Source: Ephemeroptericola cinctiostellae
GTDB lineage: Bacteria > Pseudomonadota > Gammaproteobacteria > Burkholderiales > Burkholderiaceae
Assembly: GCF_003339525.1 (NCBI RefSeq)
Contig: NZ_CP031124.1
Span: 2,418,001-2,482,000, forward strand
Direction of reading: 5' to 3'
DNA: 64,000 nt
A program made the translations under genes and the position numbers. This document shows, piece after piece, positions 9,600 through 20,000 of the stretch. The first letter of the stretch is position 1. The number at the start of each line of letters is the position of its first letter. The notes beneath the pieces were generated by a model. It made no database searches, was not told the DNA's origin, and saw only the letters and a list, made by a program, of their open reading frames with translations.

Positions 9600-10676
9600 T
9601 TACTTGTATGCGTCTTCAGCAACTTTCAAGTTGTCTTTATTGATGTTGACATAAGGTACGCGAACCGCTTTTTTATCATCAAGCTTCCAAGTCGTGCCAT
9701 CCACTGGGTCTTTGCCGTTTGCTGCGTTCACAGCCAATTGCAATGTTGCCAAACCTTGGTTTTTCGCATCATTCAATACCGAACCGACCATCACGCCTTC
9801 TTTGATTTTCGCCAAAGCATCAGGAATCGCGTCCACGCCGACCACTGGCATGAATTTTTTAGGATCTTTGAAGTAGCCTTTGCCTTGCAATGCATTGATT
9901 GCACCCAAAGCCATGCCGTCATTATTGGCAATCACGTATTCAATTTTGTCGCCATGTTTAGCCAACCAAGCATCCATCAAATTGTTCGCTTTAGCGGTGT
10001 CCCACATGCCTGTTTGCAATTCGAGTTGTTCGGTTTGAACGCCATCTTTGTTCAACTCTTCAATCGCAAATTTTGTACGTGCTTCTGCATCGGGGTGACC
10101 AGGTTCGCCTTTCAACAAGACAAATTGGATTTTACCGTCTTTGTTTTTGTCCCATTCTGGATGTGCTTTCCAAGAATCAGCAATCAATTTACCTTGCATG
10201 ACGCCCGCTTCTGGTGACGATGTGCCCACATACCAGCATTTTTCACAAGCTTTCAATACGTCTGCCATGGGTTCTTTGTTGAAGAACACAACTGGGATTT
10301 TTGCTGCTGCAGCTTTGCTGACAATGGTTGATGCTGCTTGTGGATCCACCAAGTTAATCGCCAATACTTTTGCGCCTTTAGCGATCAAAGCATCGATTTG
10401 GCCATTTTGTTTGCCTTGGTCATTTTGAGAATCCTGCATAGACAATTCAGCTTTGCCACCTGCTGCGCCTTCAATCGCACGGCGAACAAAAGACATGAAG
10501 TTGTCATCGTATTTATAAACAGTCACACCGACCAAAGGCAGGCCCGCTGCGGGTGCTGCGGCTGCAGGTGCTGCGCCTGCCGCAGGTGCTGCTGGTTTTT
10601 GTTCAGGTGCTTTGCCGCATGCCATAATTGTCATTGCACTTGCTACAGCCAAACCCATTGTTAAGATTTTTTTCAT
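9600..10676 (-). CDS. mglB: Galactose/glucose-binding substrate protein MglB, possibly a lipoprotein
   Basis: Periplasmic sugar-binding protein of the Mgl importer, 358 residues from the chosen ATG, which has a GGAG site six bases upstream; a longer frame starting at 10712 lacks support. The N-terminus ([20 protein letters not shown]) is a signal sequence ending in a possible lipobox (IMAC). It is followed by a linker of Ala/Pro repeats, then a periplasmic-binding-protein-4 fold beginning [15 protein letters not shown]. MglB-like features include [12 protein letters not shown] and [11 protein letters not shown]. The Ala/Pro linker is absent from E. coli MglB and fits a membrane-tethered form. 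First gene of mglBAC; promoter and operator lie upstream. Confidence 0.92.
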   Translation of the reverse strand: MKKILTMGLAVASAMTIMACGKAPEQKPAAPAAGAAPAAAAPAAGLPLVGVTVYKYDDNFMSFVRRAIEGAAGGKAELSMQDSQNDQGKQNGQIDALIAKGAKVLAINLVDPQAASTIVSKAAAAKIPVVFFNKEPMADVLKACEKCWYVGTSSPEAGVMQGKLIADSWKAHPEWDKNKDGKIQFVLLKGEPGHPDAEARTKFAIEELNKDGVQTEQLELQTGMWDTAKANNLMDAWLAKHGDKIEYVIANNDGMALGAINALQGKGYFKDPKKFMPVVGVDAIPDALAKIKEGVMVGSVLNDAKNQGLATLQLAVNAANGKDPVDGTTWKLDDKKAVRVPYVNINKDNLKVAEDAYK

Positions 10677-10989
10677 GCTCGTCTCCAGTTTTTTACGTGG
10701 TTTTTTGTTCATTCTTAGATGAACGTTGTTAAAAGTGATGATTTTTTATAACTTTAGATTGCCAGCGCAGCTAAAACAACACCAACAACTTCAGCCATTG
10801 TAAACCTAAGTTTTTCAAAAAAGCCAATAATTTATTGTTTCTTCAACATAAAAAGCAAAAGGCGCTTTCACATGAAAAATGCACAACAAGCCCTGACTCA
10901 TTTGCCTCAAACGCTGTCAATAAATCCCACCGCTTCGATTGTCTGGCAGTATTCTCGAAAAAATGCATGCCTCTGATAAAATCCAAGCT

Positions 10990-11014
10990 AATTAGTATTT
11001 TTAAAATACTAATT
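10990..11014. promoter_or_regulatory. Palindromic operator between mglB and the ROK regulator
   Basis: Perfect inverted repeat: AATTAGTATTTT (10990-11001), one central T, AAAATACTAATT (11003-11014). It begins six bases downstream of the mglB -10 element, covering the expected transcription start, where a repressor would block the polymerase. The TTAGTnTTT half-site style recalls ROK/XylR-type operators. The divergent ROK gene is the obvious candidate binder; binding itself is inferred. Confidence 0.7.
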
Positions 11015-11020
11015 CGAGCT

Positions 11021-11048
11021 ATTATATCTAAAAAAATAAGTTTGTATA
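11021..11048 (-). promoter_or_regulatory. Putative mglB promoter
   Basis: Minus strand: -35 TATACA (11043-11048), 16-base spacer, -10 TATAAT (11021-11026). The leader to mglB is about 340 bases, with no other gene in it. The rest of the 10713-11177 intergenic region is A+T-rich, with no further recognised element. Confidence 0.55.
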
Positions 11049-11177
11049 GATTTTTTTTAAAGCCGCATAATTATTTTATCAAATGGTGTTGTTCGCTTAC
11101 AATCAACACACAATTCCGATGATATTTTCGATATAACACTTTATTATTTCCATTAAAAAAGCATTTAAAAAAACATC

Positions 11178-12401
11178 ATGACCTTCACCAGCAGCCACAG
11201 CGATCTTAAACAAATCAACCGTTTAGCAGTCATAAATCTCATTAAAAAGCAACCCAGCTTATCACGGGCAGACATTGCCAAGCACACGGGATTGACCAAG
11301 TCCACCATCGGTAAAATCGTACAAGAACTGATCGATGAGCACTGGTTGCAAGAGGAAGATGCACCCACTTTGCTCGAAGGCGCTGGGCGGCGCCCAACAG
11401 GCTTGACTTTAGACAACCGCACATTGACGCTGTTGGGTGCTGAAATCGGTGTGGACTTCATCACGGTGATTGCCTGCTCCATCACAGGTGAAGTGCGCTT
11501 CCATTCTAATTTGCCCTATCAGCACAATCAACTTGAGTCATCGTTGGATCAATTGGCCGATCTCTTGACCCATGTTTGGCACATGATGCACAGCATGAAC
11601 CATCACGTTTTGGGGCTGGGAATCTCTGTGCCAGGCATGGTCAATATGCCCAATGAGCATGTGGCGGTTTTGCCCAACTTGGGTTGGCAAAATTTCAATC
11701 TGATTGAATTGATGCGCGCACGCTTCACGATGCAACAGTTGCCGCTGTTCCCAATCACGATTGTCAATGATGCCAACGCCGCTGCTTTATCTGAATTTGT
11801 GTTTGGACGCAGCCAATTCAATCGCAACCCTTTGGTGCACATTACGGTGGGGGTCGGGGTCGGTGCAGGCATCACCAGTGAAAATGGTTTATACCGAGGC
11901 ACCAATGGATGGGCGGGTGAAATTGGGCACTCGGTGCTGCAACCGATCAACGGATTGCCTTGTGCCTGTGGTCAGTATGGTTGTGTCGAAACCTTGGTGT
12001 CGCAGCGCGCCCTGAGCCGCGCACTCACCTCAGACAGTGCATTGCTGTCTGTTGAACACATGCAACGTCGATTGGCACAAGGCGATGTCGCGGTGAAAGC
12101 GGGGTTGGATGAGGTCGGTTACTATCTGGGCATTGTGCTGCGCAATGTGGCCAACTATTTAAACCCAGAAAGCATTGTCATTGGCGGCCCCATGAGCCAA
12201 TTTGAAGACGCATTGATGAAACCAGCCATTGCCAGTTTTCAAGCACACAGCAAAGGCAATTTGATTCTGCCCAATATCCGTTTGTGTGAGTTTGGTCTAT
12301 TGGCCTCCTCATTGGGGGCAGCCGCCGCCATCTTGATCAAGCACCTCGAACCCAACGGCATCCCTGTGCATTTCAGCCACCAAGGGCTCTTGCGAAAATA
12401 A
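11178..12401 (+). CDS. ROK-family transcriptional regulator (NagC/XylR type)
   Basis: 407 residues. The N-terminal winged helix-turn-helix (about residues 10-65) contains SRADIAKHTGLTKSTIGKIV. The rest is a ROK sugar-kinase-like domain with IVNDANAAALSE, a glycine-rich ITVGVGVGAGI loop and the zinc motif CACGQYGCVE. Proteins of this build are usually repressors relieved by a sugar or sugar phosphate. It is divergent from mglBAC and separated by 465 bases that hold a perfect palindrome at the mglB start site, and it converges on xylB. It probably controls the galactose transporter and perhaps the gal/GH42 genes; the inducer (galactose, a galactoside or xylose) is unknown. No clear ribosome site precedes the ATG. 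Confidence 0.88.
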   Translation: MTFTSSHSDLKQINRLAVINLIKKQPSLSRADIAKHTGLTKSTIGKIVQELIDEHWLQEEDAPTLLEGAGRRPTGLTLDNRTLTLLGAEIGVDFITVIACSITGEVRFHSNLPYQHNQLESSLDQLADLLTHVWHMMHSMNHHVLGLGISVPGMVNMPNEHVAVLPNLGWQNFNLIELMRARFTMQQLPLFPITIVNDANAAALSEFVFGRSQFNRNPLVHITVGVGVGAGITSENGLYRGTNGWAGEIGHSVLQPINGLPCACGQYGCVETLVSQRALSRALTSDSALLSVEHMQRRLAQGDVAVKAGLDEVGYYLGIVLRNVANYLNPESIVIGGPMSQFEDALMKPAIASFQAHSKGNLILPNIRLCEFGLLASSLGAAAAILIKHLEPNGIPVHFSHQGLLRK

Positions 12402-12433
12402 AAAAGCGGCCACTCATCAGAACAGCCGCCTTT
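12395..12433 (-). terminator. Terminator between convergent ROK gene and xylB
   Basis: Arms GCGGC (12406-12410) and GCCGC (12425-12429) are extended by A/T pairs. On the minus strand the stem is followed by TTTTTTATTTT, which fits the end of xylB transcription. It may also work weakly for the ROK gene on the plus strand. Confidence 0.6.
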
Positions 12434-12464
12434 CAAATAGCCCACCCTCTGCGCATAAGTCAGA

Positions 12465-13928
12465 TCAGGCGCAAGGGAACATCGGTTTTAACGCCGAATA
12501 CACCGCTTTAAACTGCTGGTAACGCGCCTCCAAAATGGCATTTTTTGCTTGTGGGACATACGTTTGTAACACAGGTGGTTTGGCACACACCTCATCCTCG
12601 CTCAAACCATACGCCAACGCACCCAAGCGCGCCGCACCCAGAGCGCCCCCCGCCTCTGAACCGACATGCGTGCAAATACTCACCTGCAATATGTCCGCCA
12701 ACAGTTGCGCCCAATACGCACTGCGTGACCCCCCGCCCACCAAAAACAAAGAAGACACTTGTGTGCCTGCGGCCTGCAAAGCGCACAAGCCATCTTTCAG
12801 ACCAAACGTCACGCCCTCCAAGACGGCATAACCCAGTTGTGCACGCGTTGCATCATGCGTCAAGCCAAAAAACACGCCCTGCGCATGTGCATCATTATGG
12901 GGGGTGCGTTCACCAGACAAATAAGGCAAAAAAATCGGGGCGCTGCGAGTGGGCTCTGCCAAGGCTTCAACCTCAGCCAACAATTCAAGTTCATTCGCCG
13001 CATGCGTCAATTGACACACCCAACGCAAGCAACTCGCCGCGGATAACATCACGCTCATCTGATGCCAGCGGTTCGGCAACGCATGGCAAAACGCATGCAC
13101 AGCCGCTTCAGCATTCGGGCAATACGCATCATTGACCACAAACATCACACCCGACGTCCCCAGTGAAATAAAACCATCACCGTTGTGCACGGCACCAATG
13201 CCCACCGCACTCACCGCATTGTCACCCCCACCGCCTGCAACCAACACATCATTTGAAAGACCAAGTTGCGTCGCCACCTCAGCGCGCAAAGCGCCCGAAA
13301 CCGCACTGCCCTCGATCAAACTCGGCATGTGTGAACGATTCAAATCGCACGCCGCCAACAACTCATCGGACCAATCGCGTTGTCCCACATCCAACCACAA
13401 CGTACCTGACGCATCCGACATGTCCGACACCATTTCACCTGTGAGTAAAAATCGAATGTAATCTTTGGGCAACAGCACTTTGCGCGTGGCCTTGAAATGC
13501 TCGGGTTCGTGCTTGGCCACCCACAACAACTTGGGTGCGGTAAAACCAGGCATCGCCAAATTACCCGCCAATGCATATAAATTGGGGACTTTTGCCGTCA
13601 GTTCATCGCACTCCACATGGCTGCGCATGTCATTCCACAAAATGGCGGGGCGAATGACCTGATTCGCCTCATCCAACAACACCGCACCATGCATTTGACC
13701 CGATAAACCAATGGCTTTGACTTGAGCAAACTCAGCAACATGGTCAACACGTAAAGCCGCCAACACCGTCAGTGTTGCATCCCACCAATCGGCTGGATTC
13801 TGCTCAGAGTGCATAGGCTGTGGACGCGAAACCGTTAAACCTGCACCACGACTGCCCACAATACGGCCATCTGTTGACATCAAAATCGCTTTGACCTCTG
13901 ATGTGCCATAATCCAATCCTAAAAACAT
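12465..13928 (-). CDS. xylB: Xylulokinase
   Basis: FGGY-family carbohydrate kinase, 487 residues, phosphorylating D-xylulose at O5. XylB features: LDYGTSEVKA at the N-terminus (phosphate loop), SGQMHGAVLLD with the catalytic-site region, AILWNDMRSH, the FGGY-type SGERTPHND, and GGGSRSAYWAQLLADIL in the C-terminal ATPase domain. A strong AAGGAGGGGG ribosome site precedes the ATG. No xylose isomerase or pentose transporter gene is in the window, so the partner genes lie elsewhere or the kinase serves another ketopentose. The context next to a galactose locus with a ROK regulator suggests shared regulation, but this is not shown. Confidence 0.9.
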   Translation of the reverse strand: MFLGLDYGTSEVKAILMSTDGRIVGSRGAGLTVSRPQPMHSEQNPADWWDATLTVLAALRVDHVAEFAQVKAIGLSGQMHGAVLLDEANQVIRPAILWNDMRSHVECDELTAKVPNLYALAGNLAMPGFTAPKLLWVAKHEPEHFKATRKVLLPKDYIRFLLTGEMVSDMSDASGTLWLDVGQRDWSDELLAACDLNRSHMPSLIEGSAVSGALRAEVATQLGLSNDVLVAGGGGDNAVSAVGIGAVHNGDGFISLGTSGVMFVVNDAYCPNAEAAVHAFCHALPNRWHQMSVMLSAASCLRWVCQLTHAANELELLAEVEALAEPTRSAPIFLPYLSGERTPHNDAHAQGVFFGLTHDATRAQLGYAVLEGVTFGLKDGLCALQAAGTQVSSLFLVGGGSRSAYWAQLLADILQVSICTHVGSEAGGALGAARLGALAYGLSEDEVCAKPPVLQTYVPQAKNAILEARYQQFKAVYSALKPMFPCA

Positions 13929-13957
13929 ACCCCCTCCTTGTTATCAATGTGATGTAT

Positions 13958-13991
13958 AAAACACAGTCTACCGCAGGACAGGCTGTGTTTT
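13958..13991. other. Hairpin in the xylB leader
   Basis: Nine-bp perfect stem, AAAACACAG (13958-13966) with CTGTGTTTT (13983-13991). On the plus strand it is followed by TTTATTTTTT and looks like a terminator, yet no plus-strand gene ends here. On the minus strand it lies in the untranslated leader of xylB, about 30 bases before the start codon, and could affect mRNA stability or translation. Confidence 0.45.
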
Positions 13992-14021
13992 TTATTTTTT
14001 AAGAGAGCAAGGGTATTCTCT

Positions 14022-14052
14022 CGCAAAAAAAGCCCTAAAAATAGGGCTTTTC
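14022..14052 (-). terminator. Rho-independent terminator after the RTX/S8 gene
   Basis: Perfect stem AAAGCCCT (14029-14036) / AGGGCTTT (14043-14050) with a 6-base loop. On the minus strand it runs into TTTTTTTG, 20 bases past the stop codon. Confidence 0.9.
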
Positions 14053-14071
14053 ATAAATTAAAGGAGCTAGG

Positions 14072-17000
14072 TTAATGCCAATTTGCAGCCATTACCAAAC
14101 TGACATTAGCGGCATAGCCTGTTGGCAAAACAGTCACTCCAGCAGCCGGTGGAGCATAAGCCGCCATGGCTTGAACCAACGCATTGACATCGGTATAAGC
14201 CAGGCTGGCTGTACCTGCTGTGATTTTCTCAATGACGGATGAGGTCTTGATGTTATTGCCACCAGCGACATACCAGTCTTTAATGGTTACTTGATCCGTC
14301 GTACCGATCACACTTACAACCAAGTCATTGTTCGTGTGCGTGAACCACAACTGCTCTTTAACAATGCCAGTTTGGAAAGCCAATACATCCGCATTGCTTG
14401 TCGTTGCATCGGTATCGTTGATGACATCTTGTCCTTCAGTGCGGGTAAACTTATAAGTGTCGTTACCAGTACCACCTAGAAGAGTGTCTGCACCCAATGC
14501 ACCTGTCAATGTGTCGTTGCCCGCATTGCCAAAAAGCTGATTATTTGTCGCATCACCCGACAAGACATCAGCACCTGAGCCACCAATGATGTTTTCAAAA
14601 TTAATAAAAGTATCTTGACCACCACCTGTCACTTGGCTTGTTGTCACCGATAGATCAGCGGTGATGGCAACACTAAAATCACTGTAGTCGACAGTATCAA
14701 CTCCTGCTCGTCCATCCATGACATCATTACCCAAACCAGCCCGAATGGTATTGCTCAGTTCATTTCCATATAGTGTATCATTGCCTCTACCACCAAGGAT
14801 TCTCTCAACATTGAGGATGGTGTCAGTTCCCGCTGTTTGAGCCATTTGAGCGGTGCTTAATGCCAAGTCTACGGTCACCGATGCGGTCATGTCACGGTAA
14901 TCAACCCAGTCCATGTCGTCTCCACCATCAATCGTATCATTGCCCAAACCGCCCATCAGCACATCAACGCCTTTGCCTCCTCTCAGATTGTCATTGCCCA
15001 CACCACCAGACAGGTTGTCACTGCCGTCATTGCCGTTTAGAACGTTGTTTAGGTTATTGCCTTTCAACACATCGTTCCCACTGCCACCATTGGCATGCTC
15101 CAAGTTCAATATTGTGTCCAGCCCAGCACCCACTGTGTTTTGCTGTGATGTGACGCTCAAATCAACGGTCACACTGGCGGTCATATCACCATAGTTCAGC
15201 CAATCATTGCCTGCACCGCCATCCAGAAAATCATTACCCAAGCCACCAAAGAGATTGTCATTTCCAGCGAAACCATAAATGGAGTCATCACCATCTTTAC
15301 CTTGTAATAGGTTGCCTAAGGCATTTCCATAGAGGTTATTATTTAAGGCATTACCTGTGATATTAACTGTTGCATCTGTTTTGTTACTTGCATCAATGTT
15401 TTCAACATTGGCCGATGCCACATAATTAATGATATTGCCATTCATTAACAGCACCGTGTCACTCCCTGAGTCAACCCCTTCAATAACCACATCACCCAGT
15501 GTGTCCACAGCATACGTGTCATCACCCGACAACCCCATCAAAACACTTTCGTCCCAAGCACCGTACATCAAACTGTATGCATCATTGGCATCGCTACCCA
15601 CACGCAAAGTTCGCACCACATTATCACTGAACTTGACTTGCTCAATCAATTGCCCAGCAAAGTAATCCGAGACACTCACCTGATCTGATACGCCATAAGC
15701 AACCACAAGGTGATTTCCTGACTTTGAGGCCGAACGTATTGAGGTGCTGGCAAAGTTGAATTGCAATGTATCCGCTCCTGCAGAGTCAGAGACCGTATCC
15801 GTGCCATCACCAACGGAGAACGCATAAGTATCATCTCCACCCATACCACTGAGTACATCATTTCCCGCTTGACCAATCAGGACATTGTTGTGGTTATTGC
15901 CATCGATGCTGTTGTTCAAGGCGTTGCCCGTGACGTTGACCGCGGCATCTGTTTTATTGCGGGTATCAATGTTTTCAACATTGGCTGATGCGGTGTAATT
16001 GACGATATTGCCATTCATTAACAGCACCGTGTCATTACCTGCATTGGCGTTTTCAACAACCACATCACCCAGACTGTCCACAGCATACGTGTCATCCCCA
16101 GACAAGCCCACCAGAACACTTTCATCCCAAGCACCGGACATCAAACTGTATGCATCATTGGCATCGCTACCCACACGTAAGGTTCGCATCACATTGTCAT
16201 TGAACTTGATTTGCTCCATAGCTCCCACAGTGAAGTGATTCTTGAGCGTCAACTCATCGCTGGCTCCATAAGCAATAACCAAATCATTGTTGACCTTCTT
16301 GATCGAACGAATCGCTGTATTGGCCATGCCCAATTGCAGCACATCAGTGCCCGCAAGGTCTGTGATACTGTCCAAGCCATCGCCAAGACCAAAGACGTAT
16401 AACTCATCGCCTAGACTATCATAAACATCATCATTGCCTTTACCCGCCACAATGGTGTCGTTACCAGCCCAACCAATGATGCGGTTACCGCCTGTATTAC
16501 CTGCCAAGGTATTATTTAAATCATTGCCTGTACCTGAAATATCATTCATACCCGTGAGGGTAAGGTTTTCTAAATTATCCCCTAAAGTAAAAGAAGCTGA
16601 AGCATTGACTTTATCTGTACCTTGGCCCTCTAGTTCCGTGATGGCGTCAGCTGAATCGTCAACCATGTAAGTGTCGTTACCCAAACCTCCGCTCAGGGTG
16701 TCTTTGCCTGTGCCACCATCAAGGACATTGTTCCCCGTGTTGCCCACCAGTCGATTGGCCAAATGATTGGCTGTTGCATTCACTGACGCAGAGCCTGTTA
16801 ACTCGATGTTTTCCACTTCATTGGACAGTTTATAAGTCACGCTTGATTTAACAGAATCAAATCCACCGCCATCAATTTCAACAATGACATCGCCAACATT
16901 GTCAACGATATAAGTGTCATTGCCTGTGCGTCCAACCATGGTGTCAGCACCCGCCAAACCATCCAGAGTATTGCCCCCTGCGTTACCTGTGATGGCGTCC

Positions 17001-20000
17001 GCAGCGGCTGTTCCCCTCACCACAGGGTCTGTGGCTTTTTTGGATGCAAATGTGGTGAGTGCCGTTATGGGTGCCCCTGTCACACTCGCATTGACCATTT
17101 GCCATGTTTGCAGTTCACTTTGATTGGCAAAGAACAACAGTTGTGAGGCATTGATTTGTGACAACGTTCGGTTCTTTAAAAGTAGGCTTTGGTTGTTTTC
17201 TAAATCCAGTTTAACATCGGCACCCACCTGAGAGGTGATGATGCCCGTTGAGCTAAAGCCAACGAATGCAATGACTTCATTGGCATTGCTCACTTCAAAG
17301 TCAACGATGATGTCTTGGCTGTTGAGGTCTTTACGTATGATGAACACATCATTGCCCGCACCACCGGTGAGTGCGTCGTTGCCCCAGTAAGCATCGAATG
17401 TGTCGTTGCCTGCTTGACCGTTCAAAACATCGTTACCACGCCCGCCGATCAGTAGGTTTTGAGCGGCATTGCCGACCAAAGTGTCATTAAACTCGCCACC
17501 AAGGATGTTTTCAATCAAAGAGGGGTTGCTGATGGTTAAGCCTTTGCCTACAATCGTTGCGGCTCCTGAAGTCAAATTAACCGTGCTTGCGCTTGAAACC
17601 GCGGCCACATTAATCGTGTCTCGACCACCATCCGTATCATTTAAAGTGGCACGTGCGCCTGCGCCCAACTGACCAAATTCGTTGGTGTAAATGTATTGGT
17701 CGTTGATTTTACCTTGTGCTCCAAAGGCTGCAAAACGCCAACTTTTCAATATCCCTGTACCACCTGTTGCTGCATCTTGAACCACCAACTTCCAATCGCC
17801 AGCAAAAGACTCGCCACGTAGCAGTGCTGTATTGAATGTGTAATTTAAATCATTGGATGAAGAATTCGAGCCATTAATGCCATCAAAAAACTTTTGCCCT
17901 GTGGCATTACTGGCTGTCACGCCTTTACGATTCATCAGTATGGATTCAGTCCCTGATGGTGAAACCAATTTAATGATCAAATCACCTGCGTTGGCATGAG
18001 TTAAGTGCACTTCGACCGTTACATGTTCAATATTTATATCCTGATCAGCTACGTTAATGCTGGATACGATAAGATTACCATCGTTATCAGGAATGGCCAT
18101 ATTTAAGACACTAAAATCATTCACTATACCGCTTTTATTATTTTGATCTGTTTCTTGTTTAGCCCATGTTTCCGCCAAGCGCACCGCAGCCCGTGCATCA
18201 ATCATCCCGTAACCATAATCATGGCTCACATGCATGCCACCACCATTCCAATTACGAGCACCATTGGTTTGCCACACTGTGTTGGGATCAATGATTTGTC
18301 TAGCGGATGCGGCGAGAATGTCTTGCACATCTCGATAACCCAAATTTGGATTGGCTTCCAACATCAATGCAATGATGCCACTGACAGTGGGTGCAGAGAA
18401 GCTGGTGCCTGAGGCCAGTGCCGTTTCATCACCAAAGGTGGAACCATTGCTGTTCTCAACCTGTAAGCCTGTGGTTGACAGGTCTTGTCCTGAAGCAGAC
18501 ACCAATAGATTGGCACCCGCTGTAGAGAACTTTGTGTCACTACTGGCGGTTAATCCAGCTTTGCTGTGATCTAAATTCACACCTGCCACCACAACGGTAT
18601 AACGGTTATTGGTCAGCCAAGAGTCGCTTGTGTTTGCGCCTGCTGCTCGATCATTACCTGCTGCATTCACAAAGACGGAACCCAAACCACCGCGTCCAGA
18701 GCTTAATGCCTCCCAATATTCAGGAGTGATGCCATTCAAACTCATTAACTGAGATAAATCGGTATTCGCTTTCCAGCTTTGGTTGATGACGTCGTAGTTT
18801 TTTAAGAACTTGTATGTGCTTAAATCCCCACCCAGCCCACCCAGCCAGTGCCCTGCAAGGCTGGCATTGTAGGCCACGCCCACATTGCCATCGTTGTTAC
18901 GTGAACTGGCAATGACACCCGCCACCATCGTTGAGTGGCGGTTGTAGTTGCCTGCATCGCCTTCACCCGCACGATCTCCCACCGTTGGATTGGCCAACCA
19001 TTTCTTATCCAAATTGCCCATCAGATCTGCATGGGTGTAGTTGAAGATTTGTGTGGTGTTGGCGAAGCCACCCGCCACTTCAAATATCCCGACTTGTACG
19101 CCTTTGCCTGTGTAGTGTTGCCAAACAGGCAACACATTGGCGTCGGTCAAGTAGGTTTGCTTGGTCAACAAAGTGTCTTGTGGCAAGTCAGCAGTTTGCA
19201 ATTTCACTTCAGCACTCACAGGGACGCCGTCGATGACCAACATGCTGCCGTTGCCCGAGTCATTTTTAAGCCGATACTTGAAGCCCATAAACCCTGTGTA
19301 GCTTGCATCGGGTGTGAACAGCACGTCGCCATCGGCATTGATGCTGGCGGTGCCACCCTTGACGTCAAACAGTTCCAATAAGGACAGGGGGTAGTTGCGC
19401 CAGTTCACATCGTTGCCAATCAATTGGGCTTTGCCGATCACTTGGGCTTGGGTGCGGTTAAGGGCAACACCTGCTTTGTTGAGGGTCAGTACATCGTCGG
19501 CGAGTAAAGGGGCTGCAAAGCCTGCACTGGTTTCGTTGGGGATGTCGACGAGCTTGATGTTGCTGAAGTTGGCTTTCTCGACATTGCGAATGAAGTCTGT
19601 GCCGTCGCGCCCTGCCACACGGTCACTGACCCACACGCCGCCATCGGCGACCATGAAGCGGTAGTCGCTGACTTGACCTCGGAAGGTGACGGCGTCCACA
19701 CCTGCGCCACCGTCCATGGTGTCGTCGCCTGCGCTGGCGGTGAGGTCATCTTCTCCTGCACCACCCATCATTTTGTCGTCATCCAGACCGCCATCGAGGA
19801 TGTCGTTGCCTGCGCCGCCCATGAGGATGTCGTTGTTTCGGTGTCCACGCAGGAGGTCGTTGCCGTCACCACCGTTGATGAGGTCGTCGCCGTTTTCGCC
19901 ATTGAGGACGTCGTTGGCGGAGCCGCCTATCATCATGTCGTTGCCGTCGCCACCGCGGACAAAGACAGTGCTGCGACCACCACCGATGATGACATCCGCA

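Noticed and set aside
12545..13135. 196-codon plus-strand gene opposite xylB
   Set aside because: His/Pro/Thr-rich shadow of a G+C-richer coding strand; no start signal.
13958..13999. Terminator of a plus-strand gene near xylB
   Set aside because: No plus-strand gene ends there; kept only as a leader hairpin.
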